Shown: positions 25,256 to 36,013, counted from the first letter of the stretch. The stretch: DNA of 64,000 nucleotides from Betaproteobacteria bacterium (GCA_028292405.1 JAQGMJ010000040.1:124001-188000); one strand, 5' to 3'. Numbers and translations: made by a program. The notes: a model not told the origin generated them from the sequence alone.

Positions 25256-26079
25256 GGCAATTTGAAAACAGCTTTGACCTCGGCGGCGCGCAATTCAGGC
25301 AGGCCATGGATGACGACATCGTCCGCGCGCTCGACCGGAACACAGATCAGGTTGTGCTGCGCCTGGAACACGCGGTAATCCAGATGTTCAAGCAGGTACG
25401 TTGGCAGGCTGCCGTTGTCGCGCCCCCACCATTCGAGCTGCATCAGGGGGCGCGAAACATCGAGGGTGCGTGCCGCGCCGCGCAGGACGTCTTCTTCCAT
25501 GCCTTCGACGTCGATCTTGATGAAATCGACCCGCCCAAGCGCGAGGCTGTCCAGGGTGGTCACCGGAACCATCTCATTGCGATCGGCGGCGGCACGCTCG
25601 AGCGTGCCGTGAGCGAACTGCGGATCGGGGCTTTCTGTCGCCAGGCCCATGCCGCCGAAATTCCAGCGTTGGTTGTAATCGACCGGCGGCAGCTTCAGTT
25701 CGCCCGCCTCGCGGCCGAGCGCCACGCCGTAGCCGTGGACGTTTTCTATGCTGTTGAGCGCCAGGTTGCCCATCAGCATCTGGAAGATGATGCGTTGCGC
25801 CTCGAAGGCGTGGACCCTGCCGCGGGCGCCCGCAAGCCCGGAAAAAAACAGGCTGTGTACACCGACGTTGGCGCCAATGTCGAGGATCACCGGGTCCGGC
25901 CCGCATAGGCCGATCATGCCTGCCAGGTGGTCCAGCTCGGGCTGCGCAAATTCCCCGGTTTCCATCAATTCGTAGCCGACGCCGCAGGGAAACGCTTCAA
26001 CGCCGACGTCATTTCGGTTGACGATCATCATCCCGTAGCGGGTCGGGACGACGACGTTGTAGCGCGGGCGGTTTGCCAT
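25252..26079 (-). CDS. FkbM-family methyltransferase, copy 2 (next to tolQ)
   Basis: A 275-residue paralogue of copy 1 with the same motifs: VILDIGANVGVHSLFF, HAFEAQRIIFQMLMGNLAL and DFIKIDVEGMEEDVLRGA. A shared segment NFGGMGLA lies mid-protein. ATG 26079 begins 2 bases after the tolQ stop. The frame is open further upstream but only as a shadow of tolQ. Tandem duplication is the simplest origin of the pair. The substrate is unknown. Confidence 0.88.
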   Translation of the reverse strand: MANRPRYNVVVPTRYGMMIVNRNDVGVEAFPCGVGYELMETGEFAQPELDHLAGMIGLCGPDPVILDIGANVGVHSLFFSGLAGARGRVHAFEAQRIIFQMLMGNLALNSIENVHGYGVALGREAGELKLPPVDYNQRWNFGGMGLATESPDPQFAHGTLERAAADRNEMVPVTTLDSLALGRVDFIKIDVEGMEEDVLRGAARTLDVSRPLMQLEWWGRDNGSLPTYLLEHLDYRVFQAQHNLICVPVERADDVVIHGLPELRAAEVKAVFKLP

Positions 26080-26081
26080 GG

Positions 26082-26759
26082 TCAGCGGGTCTGGCGCTGC
26101 AGGATGTTGGAGAACTCCTCGATGAAGCTCTCGAAGCGGATCGCCAGGCGGTCGATGTCGTGGGCGTAGCGGTTGTACGCCACCACCGCGGGAATCGCGG
26201 CGAACAGGCCGATGGCGGTGGCCACCAGCGCCTCGGCGATGCCCGGGGCGACGTTGGCCAGCGTCGCCTGCTGCACGTTGGCCAGGCCGCGGAAGGAATT
26301 CATGATGCCCCATACCGTGCCGAACAGGCCGACGTAAGGAGAGACGGAACCCACCGAGGCGAGAAAAGCCAGGTGCGCTTCGAGGTAATCCATCTCGCGC
26401 TGGTAGGTGGCGCGCATGGCGCGGCGCGCGCCTTCGAGCTGCACCCCGGCGTCGGCGCGCTGCGAGGCCTTGAGCTTCATGAACTCGCGCATCCCGGCCT
26501 CGAAAATCCGCTCCAGGCTGCCGGAGCCGTGGCGGTCGTGGGCGGCGGACTGGTACAGCGCGTTCAGATCTTTGCCGGACCAGAAGTCGCGCTCGAATTC
26601 TTCGGTCTGGCGCTGGGCTTTTTTCAGCACGAACCACTTGCGGAAAATGTAGGTCCAGCTCATCAGGGAGACCACCATGAGCAATGCCATGACGGCCTGC
26701 GCCAGCACCGAGGCATTGGTGATCAGCGTGAGGAAGGATAAGTCTTGAGAGACGCTCAT
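26082..26759 (-). CDS. tolQ: TolQ (MotA/TolQ/ExbB proton channel family)
   Basis: A 225-residue inner-membrane stator subunit with three membrane helices (about 15-35, 130-152, 165-190). Family segments are SVGSVSPYVGLFGTVWGIM and APGIAEALVATAIGLFAAIPAVVAYN. With TolR it uses the proton gradient to energise TolA and draw the outer membrane inward during division. Confidence 0.96.
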   Translation of the reverse strand: MSVSQDLSFLTLITNASVLAQAVMALLMVVSLMSWTYIFRKWFVLKKAQRQTEEFERDFWSGKDLNALYQSAAHDRHGSGSLERIFEAGMREFMKLKASQRADAGVQLEGARRAMRATYQREMDYLEAHLAFLASVGSVSPYVGLFGTVWGIMNSFRGLANVQQATLANVAPGIAEALVATAIGLFAAIPAVVAYNRYAHDIDRLAIRFESFIEEFSNILQRQTR

Positions 26760-26797
26760 GCGGGGCTTTTTCTCACCTGGTTTTTACGGATCGGTTT

Positions 26798-27238
26798 TTA
26801 CGGATTTTTAACAGATGCGCCGAGCTTTTCGAGCAAAAAGCCGGGAATCGCGCGGGGCGCAAATCCTTCACAGGCCACGCACGCCACTTGGACACGGGTG
26901 CGGGCGATCGGTTCACCCTCGATGCGGGCCTCCTGCTCGAGCACGAAATGGGCGCGCTTGGCATGCGCCAGGGCAACGCTGATTTCGATCATGTCGTCCA
27001 TCCGCGCCGGCCTGAGGAAGTCGATTTCCATGTGGCGCAAGGCCATCGCCAGGCCGTGCTCGCGCTTGAGGCTTGCCGCGTCGCAACCCAGGGAGCGTAG
27101 CCACTCGGTGCGCGCGCGCTCGAAAAAACGAAGATAGTTGGCGTGATAGACGACACCGGAAAAATCCGTGTCTTCGTAGTAGACCCGCAAGGGCCAGACA
27201 AATGCGGCCTTCGCGGGGAGCGTGGCTTCCGGCGTAAT
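26798..27238 (-). CDS. ybgC: YbgC acyl-CoA thioesterase (hotdog fold), probable ATT start
   Basis: A cytoplasmic hotdog-fold thioesterase usually encoded first in the tol operon. The catalytic segment YYEDTDFSGVVYHANYLRFFERARTEWL is intact. The conserved lead-in FVWPLRVYYEDTD lies upstream of the first usual start codon in frame (TTG 27190). No ATG, GTG or TTG exists between it and the upstream stop. An ATT at 27238 is preceded by AAGGAG with 7-base spacing and gives 146 residues with the full conserved N-terminus, so ATT is the likely initiator. A duplicated GGTTTTTACGGAT lies between this gene and tolQ. Confidence 0.82.
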   Translation of the reverse strand: MTPEATLPAKAAFVWPLRVYYEDTDFSGVVYHANYLRFFERARTEWLRSLGCDAASLKREHGLAMALRHMEIDFLRPARMDDMIEISVALAHAKRAHFVLEQEARIEGEPIARTRVQVACVACEGFAPRAIPGFLLEKLGASVKNP

Positions 27239-27274
27239 GGCTCTTCTCCTTGGAACTGGAAGGGCGATTTTACC

Positions 27275-28198
27275 CTACGAAGCTGGCGCAACAGCGTCCC
27301 CTTTCTGTCCTGCGGCGGGCAGGCCGGCGGCAGGCTGCCACTGGTGCCGGGCGCCGGGCAGCAGGCGGTCGAGCAGCGGCACCATCGGCGCCAGCAGGAA
27401 CAGCGCCCAGATCAGGCCGTTGGGCCGGTACAAATAGAACTGCCAGAGGAAGGCGGCCAGCGCCACGGCGGCGGCGTAGAACAGGCGCGCGCCGGCGCGG
27501 TTGGGAATGGTCATCGGGTCGGAGATCATGAAAAAGGCGAACAGCAGCAAGGCGCCGCTCTGGGTCTGGTGGGTCAGCAGGGTCAGCCCGCGCGCGAAGG
27601 GCACGCCGAGCCAGGCGAAGCGGGCAATGCACAGGCCGAGAAAGCAGGCCAGGAACATCCAGCTGATGTCCATGCGCCGGGCGCGCTGCACCACCAGGCC
27701 CCCGAGGGCGACGAACCACAGGGCATAGGCAAGATCGTTGCCCCATTGGCCGGGGGAAATCCAGGCGCCCGGCAGCAGGGTGATGGCGAGGATCACACCG
27801 AGGTTGGCCGGGTTGTACACGTGCTTGCCGCCCACGCGGATGAGGAACTTGGCCGAGATCGCCAGCGCGGCGATCAGCGGGTGCACCCACAAGGTGTCGG
27901 CGCGCAGCAGGATGGAGAGGCCGAAGCAGGTGATGGCGGCCGATAGCAGGCCGACGTTTTTTAAACGCAGGTGGCGCACCCATAGCCATTGGGTGGCGAG
28001 GCCGGCGGCGAAGGTGAGCGCCATCTGCTCCGGGCGCAGGCTGAAGTCGCGCAGCAGCACGCCGATGGACAGCAGGGTGGCGAGAAAGGCGATCTGGAAC
28101 AGGCGGGCGTCGAACTTCGCGATGCGCGCCGCCAGACGCCGCCCCAGGCCGGACTGGACGGAGGAGGGTGTGCCTGGGTCAGCGGAGAATGTGTGCAT
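27275..28198 (-). CDS. RnfD/NqrB-like membrane protein
   Basis: A 307-residue integral membrane protein with about nine helices, similar to the RnfD/NqrB subunits of redox-driven ion pumps. The FMN-attachment-like segment FFMISDPMTIPNRAGARLFY is near 224-243, and VGGKHVYNPANLGVI lies mid-protein. RnfA, B, C, E and G are absent nearby, so it is a stand-alone family member. It is probably co-transcribed with the DUF2330 gene 76 bases upstream, a pairing I recall from other proteobacteria. Confidence 0.82.
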   Translation of the reverse strand: MHTFSADPGTPSSVQSGLGRRLAARIAKFDARLFQIAFLATLLSIGVLLRDFSLRPEQMALTFAAGLATQWLWVRHLRLKNVGLLSAAITCFGLSILLRADTLWVHPLIAALAISAKFLIRVGGKHVYNPANLGVILAITLLPGAWISPGQWGNDLAYALWFVALGGLVVQRARRMDISWMFLACFLGLCIARFAWLGVPFARGLTLLTHQTQSGALLLFAFFMISDPMTIPNRAGARLFYAAAVALAAFLWQFYLYRPNGLIWALFLLAPMVPLLDRLLPGARHQWQPAAGLPAAGQKGDAVAPAS

Positions 28199-28274
28199 GG
28201 CAGGGTTCTGAAGCGCGGTGTACGGAGTGGGTCAATTTCCGAGGACGCTTGCGGCACCCCCGGGATCGGGTGCA

Positions 28275-29669
28275 TCAGTTTTGCCGCCACGGCCACCAGC
28301 CGTTGCCGCCGCCGTCCGAACCGCCCGAGGGGGTGAAGTTGCCGCCGCGCAAGTCCATGCGATTGCGGATGCTGCCCAGTTCCCAGCCGGTCAGGGTGGC
28401 AAGCTGGCGCGCCTCTTTTTCCTGGCGCACGTGCAGTTGCTGGAAGTAGCCTTGCGCTTCCGGGCAGTCGTTGACGCTGCCGTTCCAGGGGTTGCGTAGA
28501 ACGTAGCGGGCCTGGAAATTGGTGCGGTCGGCGGTTTCCTGGAAGGCCAGGTCTTCGGGGAAGGTGTCCGGCGTGTAGCGCACGTGCAGGCGGGTCAGCA
28601 TCGCCTGGCTGCCTTGCGGCGGCATCGGCACGGAGCGTTGGGGCGGCGCGAAGCTGTTGTTGCTACTGTCTTGCCCGCCCTGCCAGAACACGCCGGCCTG
28701 GCGCAACTCTTCCGGGCTTAAGGGGTTGGCGGCGCAGGGGTCGCACCAGCTCATGTCCCAGAAATACTCGGTGTAGACGGCACGGTTGCCATCCTTCTGC
28801 GCCTGGTTCTTGAACATGGCTTTGTAGAAGCCGCCGAAGTCGCTACGGATGTAGGTCGGCAGGTCCATGTCGGCCGGCAGCTTGACGGTGCGGTAGTTGG
28901 TGGTCTCGACCCGGCCGTGGCGGGTCAGCATGTAGACGATCAGGTCTTGCGGGCCGCGGGCATTGATCATCCCCAGGCGCAGGGGTAGCATGAACTTCTC
29001 GCTTTCGAAGGCGAATTGCAGCGGGCGCAGGGTCTGGACGCCGGTGGCCGCCTGCTCGCGCAGGTTCACCTTGGCGACGAAGAATTTCATGTTCTGGCGG
29101 ATGTAGGGCGCAAGCGCCCGGGCGGCGCCGCGCGGTAGGCGGTAGCCGTTTTGCGTGAGCCAGGTTTCCAGGCCGTCGGACTCCTTGGCCGAGAGGATCA
29201 CGATGTCGTATTCGCCGACGCTGTAGCTGGCTTCGATGGTGACGCCGAGGGAGCGCGAGGCTCTCGCAGCCGGTGCCGCAGCCATCGGTGCGGGAACCAT
29301 GTCACTGCGCTTGTCCCTTTCATAGCGCCGCCGGTCGCAAGGATTCTCGTCGTTGTACTCGGTCAGGCGCGGCGCCGAGTAGGCATCGAGCCGGTCGAAA
29401 ATCCTTTTGTCGCCGATGTTCACCTGGCCCTTCCTCAACACCGTCGGCACCGGCACCACCAGCGCGAATTCCCTGAGGTCGCCGCGATAGTCGTTTTGCA
29501 TCGAAATCACCGTGCGCTCACCGTCGCGCGCCACGATCACTTGGCTGGCTTCGTTGAAAAGCGTGGTGTCGGCCTTGCCGACATAAAAGCCGCAAAAGGC
29601 CTGGGCGGACAAGCTCAGCGCGGCAGCGCAGCAACCGGCGAGGGTGGACAACAATAATGAGGAGCGCAT
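28275..29669 (-). CDS. DUF2330 exported protein
   Basis: A 464-residue protein with a signal peptide (ends ALSLSAQAFC). The DUF2330 pattern CGFYVGKADTTLFNEASQVIVARDG is followed by ALVVPVPTVLRKGQVNIG. Conserved cysteines occur (NPCDRR; SWCDPCAANPL) and the C-terminus is Gly-rich. It is predicted to be periplasmic with unknown function. It lies upstream of the RnfD-like gene, suggesting a shared envelope redox or anchoring role (inference). Confidence 0.82.
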   Translation of the reverse strand: MRSSLLLSTLAGCCAAALSLSAQAFCGFYVGKADTTLFNEASQVIVARDGERTVISMQNDYRGDLREFALVVPVPTVLRKGQVNIGDKRIFDRLDAYSAPRLTEYNDENPCDRRRYERDKRSDMVPAPMAAAPAARASRSLGVTIEASYSVGEYDIVILSAKESDGLETWLTQNGYRLPRGAARALAPYIRQNMKFFVAKVNLREQAATGVQTLRPLQFAFESEKFMLPLRLGMINARGPQDLIVYMLTRHGRVETTNYRTVKLPADMDLPTYIRSDFGGFYKAMFKNQAQKDGNRAVYTEYFWDMSWCDPCAANPLSPEELRQAGVFWQGGQDSSNNSFAPPQRSVPMPPQGSQAMLTRLHVRYTPDTFPEDLAFQETADRTNFQARYVLRNPWNGSVNDCPEAQGYFQQLHVRQEKEARQLATLTGWELGSIRNRMDLRGGNFTPSGGSDGGGNGWWPWRQN

Positions 29670-29854
29670 GGCATCTCCGTGGGTGGTGATGCCAGTACAA
29701 ACGAGGGGGGTTACGAAACGGGGTTAAAGCGCTCGCGGGAAGTTGTGAGCGCTTTTGCCAGGCCGAAGGCCGGCGCCTTTTCGCCGGATTTGAAACAGGT
29801 GAAATCGTCTGCCCGTTACATAACTGAGGCCAGCGATTTCAACCACTATTGAAC

Positions 29855-29883
29855 CAGGAAAAGTAGGGGTTTACTTTTTCCTG
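29855..29883 (-). terminator. Hairpin directly after ruvB
   Basis: CAGGAAAAAGTA / TACTTTTCCTG stem with a six-base loop, starting 2 bases after the ruvB stop. The T-rich right arm makes termination plausible, but no separate T-tract follows. Confidence 0.5.
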
Positions 29884-29884
29884 C

Positions 29885-30940
<1,056 letters not shown>

Positions 30941-30942
30941 GA

Positions 30943-31770
30943 TTATTTTTCGAGGGACTGCGTGGCCTTGAACGTCCGGACAATCTCTAGGATTTTTGCT
31001 TCCGCTGCGCTGTAAACAGGTAGGTAGAGTGCTTCCATGCCTCCGGAAGACCTTTGCAATGCCTGCTGCGATTGCTGGAATGCGGTTGAGAGTACGGCTA
31101 TCGCCGGGCCGGTTGCGGCTTTTTGCTCGGCGGTCATCGACATTACCTGAGCCTTTTCCGCTGTCATGAGGAGTTTGGTCTGGAGCACTGTCTGCAATTC
31201 CGCAAAATGGCCGTAAAACTGCTTGCCGGCAGCGGAGTAGGGGTCGATCAGGCTGGTGTAGGCAAGCCCCATTGTCATCGCGATGCCGTGGTCCATCGCG
31301 CTGCGAAGGAATGTGAAGGCGGGCAATCGCGGTGTTTTCTCCACCAATTCCTTGTTTTCGGCAGTGACGTGCGCCCAGATCAGAGGGGCTGGTCCGGCCT
31401 TGACGAACTCTCTCGCCAAGCCGACGATCCGTTTTTTTGAATCTTGCGGGTCGGCTTTTTCGAGTTCCTGATAAGCCTGCTCCCAGAAAGAGTTGCCGCG
31501 TACCCAGTTTGCGCCCAGGCGTTCGCGATTGCCGATTTTCCGCAAGATCGCCGCCCACGGATCGATATCGGCCGCGGCCACACAAGCGTATTCGCTTTCG
31601 ACATAACCGTAGCCGCTCTTTGACTGTTCAACCAATGCGAGGGAGCAGGGCAATTCCTGCGACGCGGCCGGCGTCGCCCACAGCATCGTCAACAAGAGGA
31701 TCGTTCCGGCATGTCGCGACAGACTGACAAGGATACGCACGTTGTGAGATCTCCTTGATTGCTTTATCAC
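30943..31770 (-). CDS. Exported protein of unknown function between ruvA and ruvB
   Basis: A 275-residue protein with a signal peptide (hydrophobic [17 protein letters not shown], ends near 38). I recognise no family. It is mixed helical, contains two cysteines early in the mature part (LPCSLAL, YACVAA) and no membrane segment after the signal. It is spaced 1-2 bases from both ruvA and ruvB, so it is embedded in the operon. A secreted protein inside a recombination operon is unexpected and could be an insertion that uses the operon promoter. Confidence 0.7.
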   Translation of the reverse strand: MIKQSRRSHNVRILVSLSRHAGTILLLTMLWATPAASQELPCSLALVEQSKSGYGYVESEYACVAAADIDPWAAILRKIGNRERLGANWVRGNSFWEQAYQELEKADPQDSKKRIVGLAREFVKAGPAPLIWAHVTAENKELVEKTPRLPAFTFLRSAMDHGIAMTMGLAYTSLIDPYSAAGKQFYGHFAELQTVLQTKLLMTAEKAQVMSMTAEQKAATGPAIAVLSTAFQQSQQALQRSSGGMEALYLPVYSAAEAKILEIVRTFKATQSLEK

Positions 31771-31771
31771 G

Positions 31772-32353
31772 CTATGCCTTGGAAAGCAGGCGCAGCGCGT
31801 GGCGTATGCCTTCGGAAACGCTCAAGCCGGCTGGAATCTGCTTGATCGCCAGCAGCGCTTCCTTGTCGCTATAGCCGAGAGCCAGCAGGGCGTTGAGCAC
31901 GTCGTTGCCGGCCGGCGCCGGGCGGTTGAGATCCATCACCGCCGACATGTCGGCACCCAGCTTGCCCTTCAATTCCAGCAGCAGGCGCTCGGCGGTCTTT
32001 TTGCCGATGCCCGGCACCTTGGTCAGGCGCCCGGTTTCCTGCATGGTGATGGCCTGCGCCAGCTCGGCCACCGAAAGGCCGGAGAGCACCGAAAGGGCGG
32101 TGCGCGGGCCGACGCCGGAAATTTTGGTCAGTTGGCGAAAGGCGTCGCGTTCCTGGGTGCTGCCGAAGCCGTACAGCAGGTGCGCGTCCTCGCGCACGAT
32201 CAGCTGGGTGAACAGCGAGACCTTTTCGCCCGGGTTGGGTAGGTTGTACAGCGTGGACATCGGCACGTCGAGCTCATAGCCGACGCCGCCGCAATCCACC
32301 AGCACGTGTGGCGGGGTTTTTTCCAGCAGGGTGCCGGCGATGCGTCCTATCAT
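31772..32353 (-). CDS. ruvA: Holliday junction-binding protein RuvA
   Basis: A 193-residue protein with an OB-fold domain ([12 protein letters not shown]), a double helix-hairpin-helix ([35 protein letters not shown]) and a C-terminal RuvB-binding domain ([16 protein letters not shown]). It loads RuvB on four-way junctions. ATG 32353 fits the family length. Confidence 0.97.
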   Translation of the reverse strand: MIGRIAGTLLEKTPPHVLVDCGGVGYELDVPMSTLYNLPNPGEKVSLFTQLIVREDAHLLYGFGSTQERDAFRQLTKISGVGPRTALSVLSGLSVAELAQAITMQETGRLTKVPGIGKKTAERLLLELKGKLGADMSAVMDLNRPAPAGNDVLNALLALGYSDKEALLAIKQIPAGLSVSEGIRHALRLLSKA

Positions 32354-32412
32354 GGCGCGAAGTTTAGCAGGGCGTGGCGCCCATCGGCCATTCGATGCGG
32401 CAGAGGCAGACT

Positions 32413-32949
32413 CTAGCCAACCAGGCGGCCACCGCGCACCTTCAGGCCCATGCGCGCCAACTGCCCGCCGGCGGCCGCCTTCATCGCGATGTGACTGGTG
32501 TGGCAGATCGCCGCCGCCAGGGCGTCGGCCGAGTCCGGGCTGGGGCTGCCGGAAAGCTTGAGCAGGCGCTTGACCATTTCCTGCATCGCCGACTTTTGCG
32601 CCCGGCCGTGGCCGGCCACCGCCTGCTTGATCTGCAGCGCGGTGTACTCGGACACCGGCAGGTTGGCCAGCACCAGCGCGCAAATCGCCGCCCCGCGCGC
32701 CTGCCCGAGCAGCAGAGTGGACTGCGGGTTGGTGTTGACGAACACCTTTTCAATCACCGCGATCTCCGGCCGGTAGGTGCCGATCACCTCTTCAATGCCG
32801 TCGAGTATGTGGCGCAAGCGCTCCGGCAACTCGCCGCCGGTGGGGATGCGGATGGTACCGCTGGCCACATAGGTCAGCAACGGGCCGTGGCGCTCGATCA
32901 CGCCGTAGCCGGTGAGGCGCAGACCGGGGTCGATGCCGAGGATTCTCAT
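32413..32949 (-). CDS. ruvC: Holliday junction resolvase RuvC
   Basis: A 178-residue nuclease of the RNase H fold that cuts junctions symmetrically. Catalytic acids are visible in [15 protein letters not shown] (D7), [11 protein letters not shown] (E) and [13 protein letters not shown] (D). It is the first gene of the ruvC-ruvA-(unknown)-ruvB group. Confidence 0.97.
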   Translation of the reverse strand: MRILGIDPGLRLTGYGVIERHGPLLTYVASGTIRIPTGGELPERLRHILDGIEEVIGTYRPEIAVIEKVFVNTNPQSTLLLGQARGAAICALVLANLPVSEYTALQIKQAVAGHGRAQKSAMQEMVKRLLKLSGSPSPDSADALAAAICHTSHIAMKAAAGGQLARMGLKVRGGRLVG

Positions 32950-33006
32950 GCGGGCGCGTGGATATGCATGGCCGCTATGCTACCGCGACTTCGCGCACCG
33001 CAATTT

Positions 33007-34605
33007 TCAGTGTCTGAAATGCCGGGTGCCGGTGAGCATCATGGCGATACCGTGCTCGTCCGCCGCGGCGATCACTTCGTCGTCACGCATCGAGCCGCCG
33101 GGCTGGATCACGGCCTTGGCGCCGGCCTCGGCCAGCACGTCGATGCCGTCGCGGAAGGGGAAGAAGGCGTCCGACGCAACCACCGAGCCCTTGAGCGAGA
33201 GGCCGGCATTTTGCGCCTTGATGACCGCGATGCGGGTGGAGTCGACGCGGCTCATCTGGCCGGCGCCCACGCCCAAGGTCATGCCGCCGCCGCAAAAGAC
33301 GATGGCGTTGGACTTGACGTATTTGGCGACGCGCCAGGCGAACATCAGGTCGGCCAGCTCGGACACCGAGGGGGCGCGCTTGCTGGCTTGCTTGAGTTCG
33401 CCGGCCTGCACGTTCTTTGCATCCGGCGATTGCACCAGCAGGCCGCCGCCGACGCGCTTGAAGTCGTACTCGTTGCCACCTTTGGCGAGAGGCACGGTGA
33501 GCAGGCGCACGTTCTGCTTGGCGGCGAAGATTTCGCGGGCGCGGGCGTCGTAGGCGGTGGCGATGACCACTTCGACGAACTGCCTGGCGACGGCTTCGGC
33601 GGCAGTGCCATCCAGCGGGCCGTTGAAAGCGATGATGCCGCCAAAGGCCGAGGTGGGGTCGGTCTTCAGTGCGTTGGTGTAGGCGCCGAGCGCGTTGGCG
33701 CCGATGGCCACGCCGCAGGGGTTGGCGTGCTTGACGATCACGCAGGCTGCCGTCTTTTGAGATGCGTCGAAGCTCTTGACGCATTCCCAGGCGGCATCGG
33801 CATCGGCGATGTTGTTGTACGACAGTTCCTTGCCTTGCAACTGCGTGTAGGCGGACAGCGTGCCGGCGGCCGGTGCGGTGTCGCGATAAAACGCGGCGGA
33901 CTGGTGCGGGTTTTCGCCGTAGCGCATTTCCTGCACCTTGGTGAATTGCAGGTTGAGCTTTTCCGGGAAGGCGCCGCGCTCGACCATGGCGGCCGGCGCG
34001 GCCAGTGCCGCGGGAGTGGCCAGGCTGGTGAGATAGTTGCTGATTGCACCGTCGTAGGCGGCGGTGTGGCTGTAGACCTTGGCGGCGAGGACGAAACGGG
34101 TTTCGCGGGTTGTGCCGCTGTTGCCGGCCTTCATCTCTTCCAGCACGCGGGCGTAGTCGGCGGGGTCGACCACTACGGTGACGTCTTCCCAGTTCTTCGC
34201 CGCGGCGCGGATCATCGCCGGGCCGCCGATGTCGATGTTCTCGATGGCGTCTTCCAGCGAGCAATCAGGCTTGGCGACGGTCTGGGTGAAGGGGTAGAGG
34301 TTGACGACCAGCAGGTCGATGTTCTCGATGCCCTGTTCCTTCATCTTCGCCACGTGCGCGGGCAGGCCGCGCCGGCCCAGTAGGCCGCCGTGGATTTTCG
34401 GGTGCAGGGTCTTCACCCGGCCGTCGAGCATCTCGGGAAAGCCGGTGTGGTCGCTGACCTCGGTGACCGGCACCTGGTTGTCGCGCAGCAGCTTGGCGGT
34501 GCCGCCGGTGGAGAGCAGCTTGACGCCCATGGCGTGCAAGGCGCGGGCGAAATCGAGGACGCCGGTTTTGTCCGACACCGAGAGCAGGGCTTGTTGAATG
34601 GGCAT
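33007..34605 (-). CDS. purH: Bifunctional AICAR transformylase/IMP cyclohydrolase
   Basis: A 532-residue enzyme for the last two steps of IMP synthesis. The N-terminal cyclohydrolase domain (about 1-200) includes [10 protein letters not shown] and [10 protein letters not shown]. The C-terminal transformylase domain includes the conserved segments [12 protein letters not shown] and FFPFRDGID. Full length. Confidence 0.97.
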   Translation of the reverse strand: MPIQQALLSVSDKTGVLDFARALHAMGVKLLSTGGTAKLLRDNQVPVTEVSDHTGFPEMLDGRVKTLHPKIHGGLLGRRGLPAHVAKMKEQGIENIDLLVVNLYPFTQTVAKPDCSLEDAIENIDIGGPAMIRAAAKNWEDVTVVVDPADYARVLEEMKAGNSGTTRETRFVLAAKVYSHTAAYDGAISNYLTSLATPAALAAPAAMVERGAFPEKLNLQFTKVQEMRYGENPHQSAAFYRDTAPAAGTLSAYTQLQGKELSYNNIADADAAWECVKSFDASQKTAACVIVKHANPCGVAIGANALGAYTNALKTDPTSAFGGIIAFNGPLDGTAAEAVARQFVEVVIATAYDARAREIFAAKQNVRLLTVPLAKGGNEYDFKRVGGGLLVQSPDAKNVQAGELKQASKRAPSVSELADLMFAWRVAKYVKSNAIVFCGGGMTLGVGAGQMSRVDSTRIAVIKAQNAGLSLKGSVVASDAFFPFRDGIDVLAEAGAKAVIQPGGSMRDDEVIAAADEHGIAMMLTGTRHFRH

Positions 34606-34677
34606 GGCGATGCGCCGGTGGGCGGCTGAATCAAACGGGTGGTGAAACCGCGCGGGCGGGGCCCGCGCCGGGCGTTG

Positions 34678-34926
34678 CTACTTGATTTTGTGCAGTTGCA
34701 TCTTCTTGCGCAGGGTGTTGCGGTTGATGCCGAGAATGTCGGCGGCCGCGGTCTGGTTGCCGCCGGCGCGCGCCAGGACGATTTCCAGCATCGGCTTTTC
34801 AATCGCGTGCAACACCATGTCGTAGATCGGATGCGGTTTGGCGCCGTCGAGGTCGGAGAAATATTTCTCCAGGTTCTTCCGGACGCATTCGGCAATTTCG
34901 CTCTGTTTATCAGTCTTGATGCTCAT
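34678..34926 (-). CDS. fis: Fis-family DNA-binding protein
   Basis: An 82-residue Fis protein, a nucleoid-associated regulator of stable-RNA and recombination genes. The C-terminal helix-turn-helix is QTAAADILGINRNTLRKKMQ. Its ATG 34926 overlaps the dusB stop (ATGA), so translation is coupled to dusB, the conserved dusB-fis arrangement. Confidence 0.94.
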   Translation of the reverse strand: MSIKTDKQSEIAECVRKNLEKYFSDLDGAKPHPIYDMVLHAIEKPMLEIVLARAGGNQTAAADILGINRNTLRKKMQLHKIK

Positions 34927-35978
34927 GCGGCAAGCGCCTCCCAATCTTGTTTTTCGTCATTGGCTGCGTCGCGACTGCTTGCTTGGTCTTCGTATTCGAT
35001 ACGGTCGCGTACGGCTTGCTGTTGGTCAAAAAATGCTGCTACTGCCTGCAACTGCTGCTCGACAGTGTCGAGCGTATTCATGTAAGTGCGGAACGAGGCC
35101 GAGCCGGCCAGGCCCCGGGTGTACCAGATGATGTGCTTGCGCGCGGTGCGCACGCCCAGGTATTCGCCGTAAAAAGCGTAGTGGTCGTGCAGATGCTCGA
35201 TCATGATCTCGCGCACTTCGGCGACGCGCGGCGGCGGCAGCAGCTCGCCGGTGGCCATGAAGTGCTCGATCTCGCGAAACAGCCAGGGGCGGCCCTGCGC
35301 GGCGCGGCCGATCATCAGCGCGTCGGCGCCGGTAATCGCCAGCACTTGCTTGGCTTTTTGCGGCGTGGTGATGTCGCCGTTGGCCGTCAGCGGAATGTCC
35401 AGGTGTTGGCGCACTTCGCGGATGGTGTCGTACTCGGCATTGCCCTTGTAGCCACAGGCGCGGGTGCGGCCGTGCATGGTCAGCATCCGGATGCCGGCGG
35501 ACTGCGCCATTTTGGCCACGCGCACCGCATTGCGGTGCTCGGGGTCCCAGCCGGTGCGGATTTTCAGGGTCACCGGCACGTCGACGGCGCCGACCACCGC
35601 ATCCAGTATCTTCGCCACCAGCGGCTCGTCCTGTAACAATGCCGAGCCGGCCCATTTGTTACACACCTTTTTTGCCGGGCAGCCCATGTTGATGTCGATG
35701 ATCTGCGCGCCACGCTCGACGTTGAGCTTCGCCGCGTCGGCCATCATCGCCGGCTCGGCGCCGGCGATCTGCACCGCAATGGGCGCGGACTCACCAATGT
35801 GGTTCATGCGCCGCTGCGACTTCGCACTGGCATAGAGCGCCGTGTTGGAGGCGACCATTTCGGACACCGCATAGCCCGCCCCCAGCCGCTTGCACAGCTG
35901 GCGGAAAGGCCGGTCCGTCACCCCGGCCATCGGCGCGACGAACAGATTGTTGCGGAGATTGTAAGGACCGATTTGCAC
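34923..35978 (-). CDS. dusB: tRNA-dihydrouridine synthase B
   Basis: A 351-residue FMN-dependent enzyme reducing uridine in tRNA. It starts with NLFVAPMAGVTDRPFRQLCK. The catalytic Cys lies in NMGCPAKKVCNKWAGSAL, and the FMN/substrate segments include TLKIRTGWD, MHGRTRACGYKG and ADALMIGRAAQGRPW. It heads the dusB-fis operon. Confidence 0.96.
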   Translation of the reverse strand: MQIGPYNLRNNLFVAPMAGVTDRPFRQLCKRLGAGYAVSEMVASNTALYASAKSQRRMNHIGESAPIAVQIAGAEPAMMADAAKLNVERGAQIIDINMGCPAKKVCNKWAGSALLQDEPLVAKILDAVVGAVDVPVTLKIRTGWDPEHRNAVRVAKMAQSAGIRMLTMHGRTRACGYKGNAEYDTIREVRQHLDIPLTANGDITTPQKAKQVLAITGADALMIGRAAQGRPWLFREIEHFMATGELLPPPRVAEVREIMIEHLHDHYAFYGEYLGVRTARKHIIWYTRGLAGSASFRTYMNTLDTVEQQLQAVAAFFDQQQAVRDRIEYEDQASSRDAANDEKQDWEALAA

Positions 35979-36013
35979 AGGCGGGTGACAGGCGTTTCAG
36001 GTAAAAGGACGCA

